Positions 1-8,111 of a stretch of 64,000 nt of DNA are shown here, piece by piece. The stretch spans positions 333,754 to 397,753 of the forward strand of contig NZ_JACAPG010000020.1 of NCBI RefSeq assembly GCF_013385825.1. Reading direction: 5' to 3'. The position numbers and the translations under genes were made by a program. The DNA is from Pseudomonas reactans. Lineage in GTDB: Bacteria > Pseudomonadota > Gammaproteobacteria > Pseudomonadales > Pseudomonadaceae. The notes beneath the pieces were generated by a model. It had not been told where the DNA came from. It did no database searches and saw only the letters and a list, made by a program, of their open reading frames with translations. The stretch's first letter is position 1. Each line of letters starts with the position of its first letter.

Positions 1-336
1 GACTACCCGAAACCCGACGGCAAGCTGAGCTTCGACAAGCTGAGCTCGGTGTTCATCTCCGGTACCAACCACGAAGAAGAGCAACCGTGCCACTTGAAGC
101 TCAAAGACCCGAGCATCCCGATCGGCACCAACCTGCCGCTCTACGATGAACCGGCGCAGCGCTACTGCCCGGCCGGCGTGTATGAAGTGATCACCAAGGA
201 AGACGGCGAGAAGCGCTTCCAGATCAACGCCCAGAACTGCGTGCACTGCAAGACCTGTGACATCAAGGACCCTTCGCAGAACATCACCTGGGTCACGCCG
301 GAAGGCGCGGGTGGGCCGACTTACCCGAATATGTAA
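1..336 (+). CDS. Electron transfer flavoprotein-ubiquinone oxidoreductase, C-terminal part (5' end outside window)
   Basis: The frame is open from base 1 to a TAA at 334-336, giving the last 111 residues. The segment holds the C-terminal ferredoxin-like 4Fe-4S domain of ETF-QO: a first cysteine in YCPAGVYEV, then CVHCKTCDIKDPSQNI supplying the other three ligands, and the usual ending WVTPEGAGGPTYPNM. ETF-QO is a membrane-associated flavoprotein that passes electrons from the soluble electron transfer flavoprotein to ubiquinone during fatty-acid and amino-acid oxidation. The FAD and quinone parts lie upstream of the window. A hairpin terminator follows within 20 bases, so this is the end of its transcript. 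Identification is secure; the true start is not visible. Confidence 0.95.
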   Translation, partial: DYPKPDGKLSFDKLSSVFISGTNHEEEQPCHLKLKDPSIPIGTNLPLYDEPAQRYCPAGVYEVITKEDGEKRFQINAQNCVHCKTCDIKDPSQNITWVTPEGAGGPTYPNM

Positions 337-351
337 GCTCGCGGCTCGAAC

Positions 352-380
352 AAAAAGGCTCCCAAATGGGAGCCTTTTTT
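352..380 (+). terminator. Rho-independent terminator after the ETF-QO gene
   Basis: AAAAAGGCTCCC, loop AAAT, GGGAGCCTTTTTT: an uninterrupted stem followed by six T, 15 bases after the stop codon. Confidence 0.9.
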
Positions 381-400
381 ATAGCCAACACAACCATACC

Positions 401-485
401 TGTAGGAGCCGGCTTGCCGGCGATGAGGCCTTCAAGTCCTGCAATGATCTTGCGGGCGCCATCGCCGGCAAGCCGGCTCCTACAG
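401..485. repeat. REP doublet (REPIN-like) copy 1
   Basis: Starts TGTAGGAGCCGGCTTGCCGG and ends with the inverted copy CCGGCAAGCCGGCTCCTACA, separated by about 40 unrelated bases. Same family as the copies near 10.8, 13.3, 29.2, 35.9, 43.7 and 60.8 kb. It lies between the ETF-QO terminator and the stop codon of the convergent regulator gene. Confidence 0.9.
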
Positions 486-498
486 GGTTGGCGTAGGA

Positions 499-1392
499 TC
501 AGGCCGCGCGTTCTTCACCGGGATTGCGCAGGAAATAGCGTTTATATTCCCGACTGAACTGCGACGTACTCTGATACCCCACGTTATGCGCCGCCTGCGC
601 CACACCCATGCCGTCCACCAGTAGCAGTTGCTGAGCTTTGAGGAGGCGCAATCGCTTCAAATACTGCACCGGCGATAGCAACGTGCAGCGTTTGAAGTGT
701 TCATGAAACGTCGACGCACTCATGTGCGCATAGCCCGCCAGCGTCTCGATATTCAGCGGCTCGGCGTAATGGGCATGCAGGTGATTCAGCGACGTGGCGA
801 TCCGCGAAAACTGCCCCTGTTGTTCCACCAGCGCCCGCAATACATCCGCTTGCGGGCCACGCAATGCGGTGAACAACACTTCCCTGACCCGCGCCGGGCC
901 CATGATCCGGCTTTCCAGCGGATCGTGCAGGCATTCCAACAGCCGCTCGACAGCACCGCGCATTGCGTCATCGAGCATCACCGAGCTCATTGACTCCAGC
1001 GTCTGTGCGGTCGGTGGCGGCCCGGCCTGAATGCCCATGGCCATGACCAATTCACCCAGCACCACGCGATCAATGCCAACCGTGACGCCGTACAACGGCG
1101 CATCGGACGCCATGGCAAACGTCTCGCATTCGAACGGCACCGGCATCGCCTGGATCAGGTAATGCCCGGCGCCATATTCCAGCGTGCGCGGGCCCAGGTA
1201 GGCGACTTTGCTGCCCTGGGCCACGAACATCAGGCTTGGCTCGTAGATCTGCGGCCCACGCGCCACGTCGCAACTGGCGCGCAACACCTGCACGCCGGGC
1301 AGGTTCGTCGGCGAGAAACCGTCGCAGGGCGTGAGCCCTTCAATCAAGGCAACCAGCGTGGCGTTGGCGTCGAGATGGCGGGTGAGCAACAT
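499..1392 (-). CDS. AraC-family transcriptional regulator (AraC_N plus HTH), YqhC-like
   Basis: Two-part regulator. The N-terminal half matches the AraC_N ligand-sensing type (from LVALIEGLTPCDGF through EPSLMFVAQGSKVAYLG). The C-terminal 100 residues are a double helix-turn-helix with HMSASTFHEHFKR and QSTSQFSREYKRYF. This architecture is that of E. coli YqhC, which senses aldehydes and activates an adjacent alcohol dehydrogenase gene. Here the neighbour, transcribed divergently, is also a zinc alcohol dehydrogenase, so a similar role is inferred. The start is uncertain: ATG at 1392 gives 297 aa, but a double ATG near 1428 and a TTG at 1455 are in frame, and none has a strong ribosome-binding site. 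Confidence 0.85.
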   Translation of the reverse strand: MLLTRHLDANATLVALIEGLTPCDGFSPTNLPGVQVLRASCDVARGPQIYEPSLMFVAQGSKVAYLGPRTLEYGAGHYLIQAMPVPFECETFAMASDAPLYGVTVGIDRVVLGELVMAMGIQAGPPPTAQTLESMSSVMLDDAMRGAVERLLECLHDPLESRIMGPARVREVLFTALRGPQADVLRALVEQQGQFSRIATSLNHLHAHYAEPLNIETLAGYAHMSASTFHEHFKRCTLLSPVQYLKRLRLLKAQQLLLVDGMGVAQAAHNVGYQSTSQFSREYKRYFLRNPGEERAA

Positions 1393-1572
1393 GGCAAAAA
1401 CTTCGCGAAAAGGGGATGAGAGCATCATCGCAGGTCTGGCGTCACATGGATCCAAACACGGGGCACTCCCGGACGAATAGGCATGAGACTCGGAGCAATC
1501 GCCATGGCCGCATCAGGACCCGGCGCGGAGAATGCGCCACCTCACCTGTCATTGCTTTTGCGAGGTCTCCCC

Positions 1573-2625
1573 ATGTACACCGCCATCGGTTACGCCGCCC
1601 AGTCGGCCACCACTCCCCTCGCCCCCATGTCGTTCCAGCGCCGCAGCCCGCGCGTCGATGACGTGGCGATCGAGATCCTGTACTGCGGCGTCTGCCACTC
1701 CGACATCCACCAGGCGCGCAACGAATGGGGCATCGCCGTGTATCCACTGATGCCCGGCCACGAGATCGTCGGCAAGGTCACCGCCGTTGGCGCCAACGTC
1801 ACCGCGCACAAAATCGGTGATCTGGTCGGCGTGGGCTGCATGGTCGATTCGTGCCGTCACTGCGACGCGTGCCAAGCGGACCTGGAGCAATACTGCCTCG
1901 AAGGCCCGACCATGACCTACGCCACCCCGGACCGCGTTGACGGCAGCAACACCATGGGCGGTTACTCCGACAGCATCGTGGTCAGCGAACATTTCGTGGT
2001 GAAGATCCCGGCCAAGCTCGACCTGGCCAGCGCCGCGCCGATCCTGTGTGCTGGCATCACCACCTACTCGCCGCTCAAGCACTACGGCGTGAAGGCCGGC
2101 GATAAAGTCGGCGTGCTCGGCATGGGCGGCCTGGGCCATATGGGCATCAAGTTTGCCAAGGCCATGGGCGCGGAAGTGACCTTGTTTACCCGCTCGGCGA
2201 GCAAGGCCGAAGAAGGCCGTCGCCAGGGCGCCGATCATGTGATCGTGTCCACCGACGAAGCCCAGATGAAAGCCGCCGCCGGGCACTTCGACTTCCTGCT
2301 GGACACCATTCCGGTGCAGCACGACCTGAACCCCTACCTCGACGTGCTGCGCTTTGACGGCGTGCACATCCTGGTCGGCCTGATCGAGCCGGTAGACCCG
2401 CCCGTCAACGCCGCCAAGCTGGTGCTGGGCCGCAAGGTACTGGCCGGTTCGTTGATCGGCGGCATTGCCGAAACCCAGGAAGTCCTGGATTTCTGCGCCG
2501 AGCACGGCATCACCTGCGACATCGAAATGCTCGACATCCGCAATATCAACGAAGCCTACAGCCGCATGATCGCCGGCGACGTGAAGTACCGTTTTGTCAT
2601 CGACATGGCGACGCTGAAGGCCTGA
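1573..2625 (+). CDS. Zinc-dependent alcohol dehydrogenase / aldehyde reductase (YahK/CAD family)
   Basis: 350 residues, the normal length for the cinnamyl-alcohol-dehydrogenase branch of medium-chain dehydrogenases. Visible are the catalytic zinc site YCGVCHSDIH with GHEIVG, the structural zinc cluster CRHCDACQADLEQYC and the Rossmann motif GMGGLGHMGIK. It resembles E. coli YahK throughout, including SLIGGIAETQEVLDFCAEHGI near the C-terminus. YahK reduces aldehydes with NADPH. The reading frame is open back to 1483, but ATG 1573 matches the family N-terminus (MYTAIGYAAQ). It lies divergent to an AraC_N regulator, suggesting aldehyde-responsive expression. The substrate is not known. Confidence 0.9.
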   Translation: MYTAIGYAAQSATTPLAPMSFQRRSPRVDDVAIEILYCGVCHSDIHQARNEWGIAVYPLMPGHEIVGKVTAVGANVTAHKIGDLVGVGCMVDSCRHCDACQADLEQYCLEGPTMTYATPDRVDGSNTMGGYSDSIVVSEHFVVKIPAKLDLASAAPILCAGITTYSPLKHYGVKAGDKVGVLGMGGLGHMGIKFAKAMGAEVTLFTRSASKAEEGRRQGADHVIVSTDEAQMKAAAGHFDFLLDTIPVQHDLNPYLDVLRFDGVHILVGLIEPVDPPVNAAKLVLGRKVLAGSLIGGIAETQEVLDFCAEHGITCDIEMLDIRNINEAYSRMIAGDVKYRFVIDMATLKA

Positions 2626-2635
2626 TCAGGCCTTC
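2616..2635. terminator. Perfect palindrome between convergent stop codons
   Basis: The 20-base palindrome GAAGGCCTGATCAGGCCTTC contains both the TGA of the dehydrogenase gene (2623-2625) and the stop of the IclR gene (2626-2628), which are back to back. There is no T run, so it may act as a weak bidirectional terminator or simply separate the converging transcripts. Confidence 0.5.
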
Positions 2636-3429
2636 GCGCCCAACTCCGCTGACAGCCGGGCTGCGACCTGTTTGACCACAGGAATCAGCTCGGCCATTTT
2701 CTCCAGCGGCATGTAGGGCACGGTACTGGCGATGCTGATACCGGCGACGATGCGCCGGCTGGCATCGCGCACCGGTGCCGCCACGCAACGGATCGACGGT
2801 TCGTTGTCTTCCAGGTCGAACGCATAACCGCCCACCACGTATTCATGCATGCGCTGCTCGAACTGTGCCCATGACTGTTCTGGGTGCTGCGGCCATTGCA
2901 GGCTTTTCCCACCCGCTGGCAGGCTGACTTCGTACAGACGTTGCCACTCCGCAACCGTGTCATCCAGCAGCAATGCCTTGCCGATCCCGGTACGCGCCAG
3001 CGGCATGCGATGGCCGACCCGTGAGCGCATTTCCGGGCCGTTGCGGCCAGGATTCTTGTGCAGGTACAGCACGTCGTCGTATTCACGGATGGCCAAGTGG
3101 ATGGTGTCGCCGGTCAGCGCCGACAACTCATCCAGATACGGAATGGCCAAGGTCACCAGCGGCAGCTCTTCGCGTGCCTGAAAACCCAGCTCGATCAACT
3201 TCGGCCCCAACAGGTAACCGACCTGCGGCACCACGCGCAGGTAACGCTCTTCCACCAGGCAACTGGCCAGGCGGTGGGTGGTGCTGCGGGTGGTACCGAT
3301 GCGCTTGGCGATCTCTTTCAGATCCCGCGCACCTGCCGCCACCGCTTGCACCACGCCCAGGCCACGCAGCAGGGTCTGGGTGCCAGTGGGGGCGGCGTCT
3401 TTGACGGGGGTGTGGGCGTTTTCCTGCAT
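2626..3429 (-). CDS. IclR-family transcriptional regulator
   Basis: 267 residues from ATG 3429. The N-terminal winged helix-turn-helix runs from TLLRGLGVVQAVAAGARDLKEIAKRIG to TTRSTTHRLASCLVEERYL. The C-terminal IclR effector domain includes HRMPLARTGIGKALLL and the AAPVRDASRRIVAGISIAS signature. IclR proteins bind small organic acids or sugars and control catabolic genes. The next genes downstream are convergent and the arabinose transporter lies 200 bases upstream, so a role in sugar catabolism is possible but not shown. The frame continues upstream to 3594 through repeat DNA, so those extra residues are not believed; ATG 3465 is an alternative. Confidence 0.85.
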   Translation of the reverse strand: MQENAHTPVKDAAPTGTQTLLRGLGVVQAVAAGARDLKEIAKRIGTTRSTTHRLASCLVEERYLRVVPQVGYLLGPKLIELGFQAREELPLVTLAIPYLDELSALTGDTIHLAIREYDDVLYLHKNPGRNGPEMRSRVGHRMPLARTGIGKALLLDDTVAEWQRLYEVSLPAGGKSLQWPQHPEQSWAQFEQRMHEYVVGGYAFDLEDNEPSIRCVAAPVRDASRRIVAGISIASTVPYMPLEKMAELIPVVKQVAARLSAELGAKA

Positions 3430-3485
3430 ATCGGGCCTATGTGGTGGTACGAAAACGGCGAGCATTATGATCTCTGGTGCCTTCC

Positions 3486-3617
3486 GTGGCGAGCAGGCTT
3501 GCCCTGCTTGGGGCTGCGCAGCGGCCCCGGTAAATTCACTGCGGTTTGCCAGGTAAAACAGGTTGCCTGGTTTTAGGGCCGCTTCGCAGCCCAACGCAGG
3601 GCAAGCCTGCTCGCCAC
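3486..3617. repeat. Divergent REP-type inverted repeat, copy 2
   Basis: Outer arms GTGGCGAGCAGGCTTGCCCTGC and its complement are separated by about 90 bases; a second inner pair around GGGCTGCGCAGCGG is also present. The arms keep the 'gaGC-aGGCTTGCC-tGC' core of the REP family but differ in the flanks. It fills most of the IclR-araH intergenic space. Confidence 0.75.
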
Positions 3618-3640
3618 AACAAGCTCATCAGCCGCAAAGA

Positions 3641-4609
3641 TCAGCGTTGTTTCATGCGGTCGATGATGACGGCCAGCAACAGGATCGAACCCCGGATCAC
3701 GTACTGGTAGAAAGTGTCGATGTTCTTCAGGTTCATCGCATTCTCGATGATCGCCAAAATCAGCACCCCGGCAATCACGTGACGGATCATGCCAATGCCG
3801 CCACTCAACGACACCCCGCCCAATACACACGCCGAGATCACGGTCAGCTCAAACCCCTGGCCAATCATCGGCTGGCCCGAGGTCATGCGCGAGGCGAGGA
3901 TTACCCCGGCCAAGGCGCCGATCAAGCCGTGCACGGCAAAGATGATGATCTTGGTGCGATCAACGTTCACCCCGGCCAACAACGCCGCTTCCTGGTTACC
4001 ACCGATGGCCATGGTGTTGCGCCCATAGGTGGTGTAGTTGAGCAGCCAGCCAAAGAACACAAAGCACAGCACGGTGATGATGATCGGCACCGGCACGCCC
4101 ATCAGTTGGCCGTTGCCGAACACGAAGAAACCTTCGTCCATCACGCCGACGGCCTTGCCGTTGGAAAAGATGTACGCCAGTCCACGTACGATTTGCATGG
4201 TCGCCAAGGTCGCGATCAATGCGTTGATGCGCAGTTTGGCGATGACGATGCCGTTGATCAGCCCCACCACCAGGCCCATGGCCAACGCAGCGGACACGCC
4301 AAGCACCACGCTATCGGTGTCGCGGATCACAATGCCCGCGACCACGCCGGCACAGGCAATCACCGAGCCCACCGACAAGTCGAAGTGCCCCGACGCCAGG
4401 CAGAACAGCATGGTGCACGCCGCGATGCCCACGGTGGAAATCGCCAGGCCCAGCCCACGCATGTTCAACGGCGAAAGGAAGTTATCGATAAACAACGCGC
4501 TGAGCACAAAGATGCTCAACGCGGCGAGCAGCATCACCCAGTCATCGAGGAACTTGCGCTGGTTGAAACCCGGCCAGAAGCCCTTTGCAGTTTTTACCTC
4601 AGACATCAT
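3641..4609 (-). CDS. araH: L-arabinose ABC transporter permease
   Basis: 322 residues of the BPD_transp_2 (RbsC-like) type, mostly hydrophobic, with about ten membrane segments expected. It matches E. coli AraH closely in MRGLGLAISTVGIAACTMLF, CLASGHFDLSVGSVIACAGV, LINALIATLATMQIVRGLAY-like and ASRMTSGQPM segments. As the membrane channel it works with the AraG ATPase and the AraF binding protein to import L-arabinose. It is the last gene of a four-gene operon, 14 bases after araG. It ends in MKQR without the longer tail of E. coli AraH. Confidence 0.93.
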   Translation of the reverse strand: MMSEVKTAKGFWPGFNQRKFLDDWVMLLAALSIFVLSALFIDNFLSPLNMRGLGLAISTVGIAACTMLFCLASGHFDLSVGSVIACAGVVAGIVIRDTDSVVLGVSAALAMGLVVGLINGIVIAKLRINALIATLATMQIVRGLAYIFSNGKAVGVMDEGFFVFGNGQLMGVPVPIIITVLCFVFFGWLLNYTTYGRNTMAIGGNQEAALLAGVNVDRTKIIIFAVHGLIGALAGVILASRMTSGQPMIGQGFELTVISACVLGGVSLSGGIGMIRHVIAGVLILAIIENAMNLKNIDTFYQYVIRGSILLLAVIIDRMKQR

Positions 4610-4623
4610 TCACCTCGAATTCT

Positions 4624-6123
4624 TCAAGCCCGCGAACGCGGGAGAGCCAGTTGCAACAGCCGTGCTTCGTCCGCTTGGTCGCGGGTGAGTTCGCCGGTCA
4701 GGGCGCCTTCGCTCATCACCAGGATGCGGTCGCTGATGCCCATCACTTCCATCAGGTCGCTGGACACCACGATCACCGCAATACCGCTGGCGGCCAGGTT
4801 GTGGATGATCTGGTAGATCTCCGACTTGGCGCCGATGTCGATACCACGGGTGGGCTCGTCCAGCAGCAGCACCTTCATCGGCATCGACAGCCAGCGGCCG
4901 AGAATGGCCTTTTGCTGGTTGCCACCGGAGAGGTACATGATTTTCTGTTCAGCGTTGGGCGTCTTGACCTTCATCGCCTTGATCTGCCGGTCGGCGTTGG
5001 TCGTTTCCCAGCCGTCGCGCAGCAGCCAACCGAAGGTGGAATGGGCACCGCGCGCGCTGATATTGATGTTCTCGGCCACGCTGGACAGCGGGATGATGCC
5101 CTCCTTCTTGCGGTCTTCCGGGCACAGCAGCACGCCGGCGGTTATGGCATCGCGGGGTGAACGCAATTGCAGTGTTTGCCCGCAGAGTTCCAGGCTGCCG
5201 GCGGTGCTGCGGGTCAAACCGCTCAGCAGCCGAAACAGTTCCGTGCGCCCCGCCCCGACCAATCCGAACAGGCCAAGAATCTCACCCTTGTGCACGTTAA
5301 GGTTGACCGGTTCACGCAGGCCAGGCCCGAGTAAGCCCTCGACCTTCAGCGCCACTTCACCTTTTTCCCGTGGCCGGTAATCGTAGATGTCCTGGATATC
5401 GCGACCGACCATGCAGGTCACCAACTGGTCATGGGTCAGCGCGCTCATGTCGTCGAAGGTGCGTACATAGCGGCCGTCCTTGAACACCGTCACGGCGTTG
5501 CAGATGCGGAACACTTCTTCCATACGGTGCGACACATAGAGCACGACTTTGCCCTCGTCACGCAGGCGCGTGATGATCGCCATCAAGCGGTCGATCTCCC
5601 GCGCCGACAAGCTGCTGGTGGGTTCGTCGAAGGCAATCACATGGGCGCCACGGGACAACGCCTTGGCGATTTCCACCAGTTGGCGCTGGCCAAGGGACAG
5701 GCGTCCGAGCTTTTCGTCCGGATCGATTTCATCGGCCAGGCCCTTGAGACAGGCCAACGCTTGCTTGCGCAACTGGCCGCGATTGACCACGCCGAAACGG
5801 GTCGGCAAATGCCCAAGAAAGAGGTTCTCGGCGACGGTCATTTCCGGCACCAGGTGCAGCTCCTGGTGGATGACCGCCACGCCGCTGGCAATGCTGTCGG
5901 CGGCGGACTTGAAGTCCATGGTCTGCTCGCCGATCTGCAGTGTTCCGCTGCTCGGCAGGTAGGCGCCGCCGAGAATCTTCAGCAGCGTCGACTTGCCAGC
6001 GCCGTTCTCGCCCATCAACGCGTGCACCTCGCGCGGCCGCGCTTCAAAGCTGATCTGCGCCAGGGCTTTCACACCGGGAAATTCCTTGCCGATGCCGTTG
6101 AAACGCAGGGCCGCGCCGGTCAT
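4624..6123 (-). CDS. araG: L-arabinose ABC transporter ATP-binding protein
   Basis: 499 residues with two fused ABC domains, as in all sugar importers of this class. The first has Walker A GENGAGKST, signature LSLGQRQLVEIAKAL and Walker B VIAFDEPTSS; the second has the degenerate P-loop GLVGAGRTE, signature LSGGNQQKAILGRWL and Walker B VLLLDEPTRGID. It energises arabinose import on the inner face of the membrane. ATG 6123 is chosen because it overlaps the TGA of araF in a classic ATGA junction; a GTG two codons upstream is possible but less likely. Similarity to E. coli AraG runs the full length. Confidence 0.94.
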   Translation of the reverse strand: MTGAALRFNGIGKEFPGVKALAQISFEARPREVHALMGENGAGKSTLLKILGGAYLPSSGTLQIGEQTMDFKSAADSIASGVAVIHQELHLVPEMTVAENLFLGHLPTRFGVVNRGQLRKQALACLKGLADEIDPDEKLGRLSLGQRQLVEIAKALSRGAHVIAFDEPTSSLSAREIDRLMAIITRLRDEGKVVLYVSHRMEEVFRICNAVTVFKDGRYVRTFDDMSALTHDQLVTCMVGRDIQDIYDYRPREKGEVALKVEGLLGPGLREPVNLNVHKGEILGLFGLVGAGRTELFRLLSGLTRSTAGSLELCGQTLQLRSPRDAITAGVLLCPEDRKKEGIIPLSSVAENINISARGAHSTFGWLLRDGWETTNADRQIKAMKVKTPNAEQKIMYLSGGNQQKAILGRWLSMPMKVLLLDEPTRGIDIGAKSEIYQIIHNLAASGIAVIVVSSDLMEVMGISDRILVMSEGALTGELTRDQADEARLLQLALPRSRA

Positions 6124-7100
6124 TTCCACAGCCCGATTTTGCTCAACTCTTCCTTGAAGTTGGCGCGGGTGATCAGGGTCACGTTATCCAGCGCGGTGAA
6201 CTTGGCCGGCTCGGTGCCCTTGGTAACCCACTCGAACATCGCGCTGGCGGTTTTGTAGCCGGAGGCGTCAGGGCTTAGCAGCATCGAGCCATAGAAGCCG
6301 GTGTCGGACTTCTTCAGTTCCTCAATCGCATCGGTGCCGTTGATGCCGACGCCGATCACATTGGCCGCCTTGAACCCGGCGCTTTCGGTGGCACGTACGC
6401 CACCCAGCACCGTGCTGTCGTTCATGCCGCCGATGATCAGGTTTTTCGCACCGCTGGGCAGTTTCACCAGGGCCGAGTTGGTGGAATCCATGCTGCCGGG
6501 CACGTCGAGGGTTTTCTGCGCACTGAACAGGATGTGGTCAGCGGGCAGGCCGGCAGCCTTGAGGCCTTCGACCGAACCGTCAGTGCGTTTCTTGCCGGTT
6601 TCCAACTCGTCGAACGTGTTGATGACGGCGTAGGTTTCCTTCCAGTCCCAGTTGCGATGCTTGGCTTCGGTAGCCATGGCTTCGCCTTGTTTCTGGCCGA
6701 TCTTGTAGGCGTCCAGACCGACGTAGGGCACGTCTTCCATAGGCTTGCCCTTGGCGTCGACAAAACGGTCGTCGACCGCCAGCACTTTAAGGTTATTGAG
6801 CTTGGCCTTGGCCATGATCGCCGGGCCGAGTGACACGTCTGGCGGGCAGATCACAAAGCCCTTGGCGCCGTTGGCGGCCAGGGTGTCGATGGCCGACAAG
6901 GTTTTTTCACCGTCCGGCACGGCGATCTTGATCACGGTGAAGCCCTGGTCCTTGCCGGCTTTTTCGGCGAAGGCCCATTCGGTCTGGAACCAGGGTTCTT
7001 CGGCCTGCTTGACCAGGAAACCAATCTTCACTTCTTCAGCGAGCGCCACGCTGCTGAACGCCATTGCCAGCGCCAAAGTGCCTAGAGTCTTCTTGAACAT
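6120..7100 (-). CDS. araF: L-arabinose-binding periplasmic protein
   Basis: 326 residues starting with a Sec signal peptide (MFKKTLGTLALAMAFSSVALA, cleavage expected after ALA). The mature protein follows E. coli AraF: KIGFLVKQAEEPWFQTEW, IKIAVPDGEKTL, GAKGFVICPPD, IIGGMNDSTVLGGVRATES and VIGVGINGTDA, which contain the sugar-binding residues of the family. It captures L-arabinose in the periplasm and delivers it to AraH/AraG. A strong AGGAGG ribosome-binding site precedes the ATG, and just before it lies a CA-rich stretch that looks like a Crc/Hfq target. It is the second gene of the operon. Confidence 0.95.
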   Translation of the reverse strand: MFKKTLGTLALAMAFSSVALAEEVKIGFLVKQAEEPWFQTEWAFAEKAGKDQGFTVIKIAVPDGEKTLSAIDTLAANGAKGFVICPPDVSLGPAIMAKAKLNNLKVLAVDDRFVDAKGKPMEDVPYVGLDAYKIGQKQGEAMATEAKHRNWDWKETYAVINTFDELETGKKRTDGSVEGLKAAGLPADHILFSAQKTLDVPGSMDSTNSALVKLPSGAKNLIIGGMNDSTVLGGVRATESAGFKAANVIGVGINGTDAIEELKKSDTGFYGSMLLSPDASGYKTASAMFEWVTKGTEPAKFTALDNVTLITRANFKEELSKIGLWK

Positions 7101-7110
7101 GGACCACCTC

Positions 7111-7122
7111 CTTCTTGTTATT
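7111..7122 (-). promoter_or_regulatory. Crc/Hfq-type CA motif in the araF ribosome-binding region
   Basis: On the minus strand the bases read AATAACAAGAAG, four consecutive AAN triplets, immediately before the GGAGG of araF. AANAANAA is the Hfq/Crc catabolite-repression motif of Pseudomonas. Occupancy is inferred. Confidence 0.6.
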
Positions 7123-7132
7123 GGAAAACGGT

Positions 7133-7954
7133 TTAGTCGTGGTACATCACAGAACGCCCGCCATCGATCATCAGGCAGGTTGCATTGATAAAGGGCGCCT
7201 CGTCGGTCGCCAGGAACAGTGCCGTCATCGCTACCTCGACCGGCTGGCCAATGCGCTTGGGCGGGTGCAGGTCGAAGGCGCGCTGGCGCTCGGCGTGGGG
7301 GTCGGGAAAACCGTTCCAGTAGTCGACGTTGAGCTGGGTTTCGATGTAACCCGGCGCGATGGCATTCACGCGGATGCCCTTGGGCGCGTATTCGATGCCG
7401 AGGGCGCGGGTCAGGCCGAGCAGGCCGTGCTTGGCCACGGGATAGGGAAAGCAGCCGGGGATGATGTGGCTGGAATGGGTGGACGCAATGTTGATGATGT
7501 TGCCGATGCCCTGCTCGATCATGTGCGGCAACACCGCGCGGCAGCCGAACCAGGCACCGTCAAGGTCGATGGCGAAGCAGCGGCGCCAGTCTTCGTCGGT
7601 CATCTCCAGCGGGTCGCGGAACACGTTGACCCCGGCGCAATTGATCAGCACATCCACGCGGCCGAAGCGCTCGAGGGCCAGGTTGACCAGTGCCTGCCAT
7701 TGATCCTTGGACGTGATGTCGACGGCTTGCGCGTGAATCTCTGCGCCGCGTTCACGCCAGTGAGCGGCGACCTTTTCGACCTTTTCGCCTTGGATATCCG
7801 CGATGATCAACTGTGCCTGTTGGGCCTGGAAACACGCGACGATGGCCTCGCCAATGCCCTGGGCGGCGCCGGTGATGATCACCACTTTGCCTTTGAGCCG
7901 CTCGCCATAGGTTGGCTCGGGCACGGCGGGGAGTGACAAGGGTTGTGCCTGCAT
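7133..7954 (-). CDS. Short-chain dehydrogenase/reductase, probable pentose (L-arabinose) dehydrogenase
   Basis: 273 residues with the classical SDR pattern: cofactor motif TGAAQGIG, NCAG, the catalytic Ser region IINIASTHSSH and YPVAKHGLLGL with the Tyr-x3-Lys pair, and the C-terminal INATCLMIDGG. An acidic residue in IIADIQ after the second strand suggests NAD preference. It is the first gene of an operon with araF, araG and araH (32-base gap), which argues that it oxidises the imported sugar, as in non-phosphorylative L-arabinose degradation. The sequence cannot prove the substrate; galactose or fucose are alternatives. No isomerase or kinase genes are nearby. Confidence 0.8.
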   Translation of the reverse strand: MQAQPLSLPAVPEPTYGERLKGKVVIITGAAQGIGEAIVACFQAQQAQLIIADIQGEKVEKVAAHWRERGAEIHAQAVDITSKDQWQALVNLALERFGRVDVLINCAGVNVFRDPLEMTDEDWRRCFAIDLDGAWFGCRAVLPHMIEQGIGNIINIASTHSSHIIPGCFPYPVAKHGLLGLTRALGIEYAPKGIRVNAIAPGYIETQLNVDYWNGFPDPHAERQRAFDLHPPKRIGQPVEVAMTALFLATDEAPFINATCLMIDGGRSVMYHD

Positions 7955-7966
7955 CGCTTCACCTGT

Positions 7967-7975
7967 TTTATTTTT
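7967..7975 (-). promoter_or_regulatory. Crc/Hfq-type CA motif before the dehydrogenase gene
   Basis: Minus-strand AAAAATAAA fits AANAANAAN and lies about a dozen bases before the ATG at 7954. Together with the motif at araF it suggests catabolite repression of the operon. Confidence 0.45.
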
Positions 7976-7998
7976 GGTAGTGAGTGCTGATGCAGCCG

Positions 7999-8028
7999 AC
8001 TATAAACCCATCATTTGAAATATCTCAA
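7999..8028 (-). promoter_or_regulatory. Probable sigma-70 promoter of the SDR-araFGH operon
   Basis: Minus-strand TTGAGA (8028-8023), an 18-base spacer and TATAGT (8004-7999) lie about 45 bases upstream of the start codon in a markedly AT-rich stretch. No operator could be assigned. Confidence 0.55.
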
Positions 8029-8063
8029 TATATAAATTTGCATCCCACATAGTGAGCATAAAA

Positions 8064-8092
8064 ACAAAAAAACCGGCGAATCGTCGCCGGTT
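8064..8092 (-). terminator. Terminator of the GNAT gene
   Basis: Minus-strand AACCGGCGA-CGAT-TCGCCGGTT stem followed by seven T, 20 bases after the stop at 8112. It insulates the arabinose operon promoter from upstream transcription. Confidence 0.85.
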
Positions 8093-8111
8093 ATTTGTAG
8101 GGCCTTCTCCG

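Noticed and set aside
401..485. REP doublets as CRISPR repeats
   Set aside because: Only two inverted units per site, no regular spacing and no cas genes.
3563..4816. A 417-codon plus-strand frame over araH
   Set aside because: It overlaps the conserved AraH frame; product has no recognisable motif.
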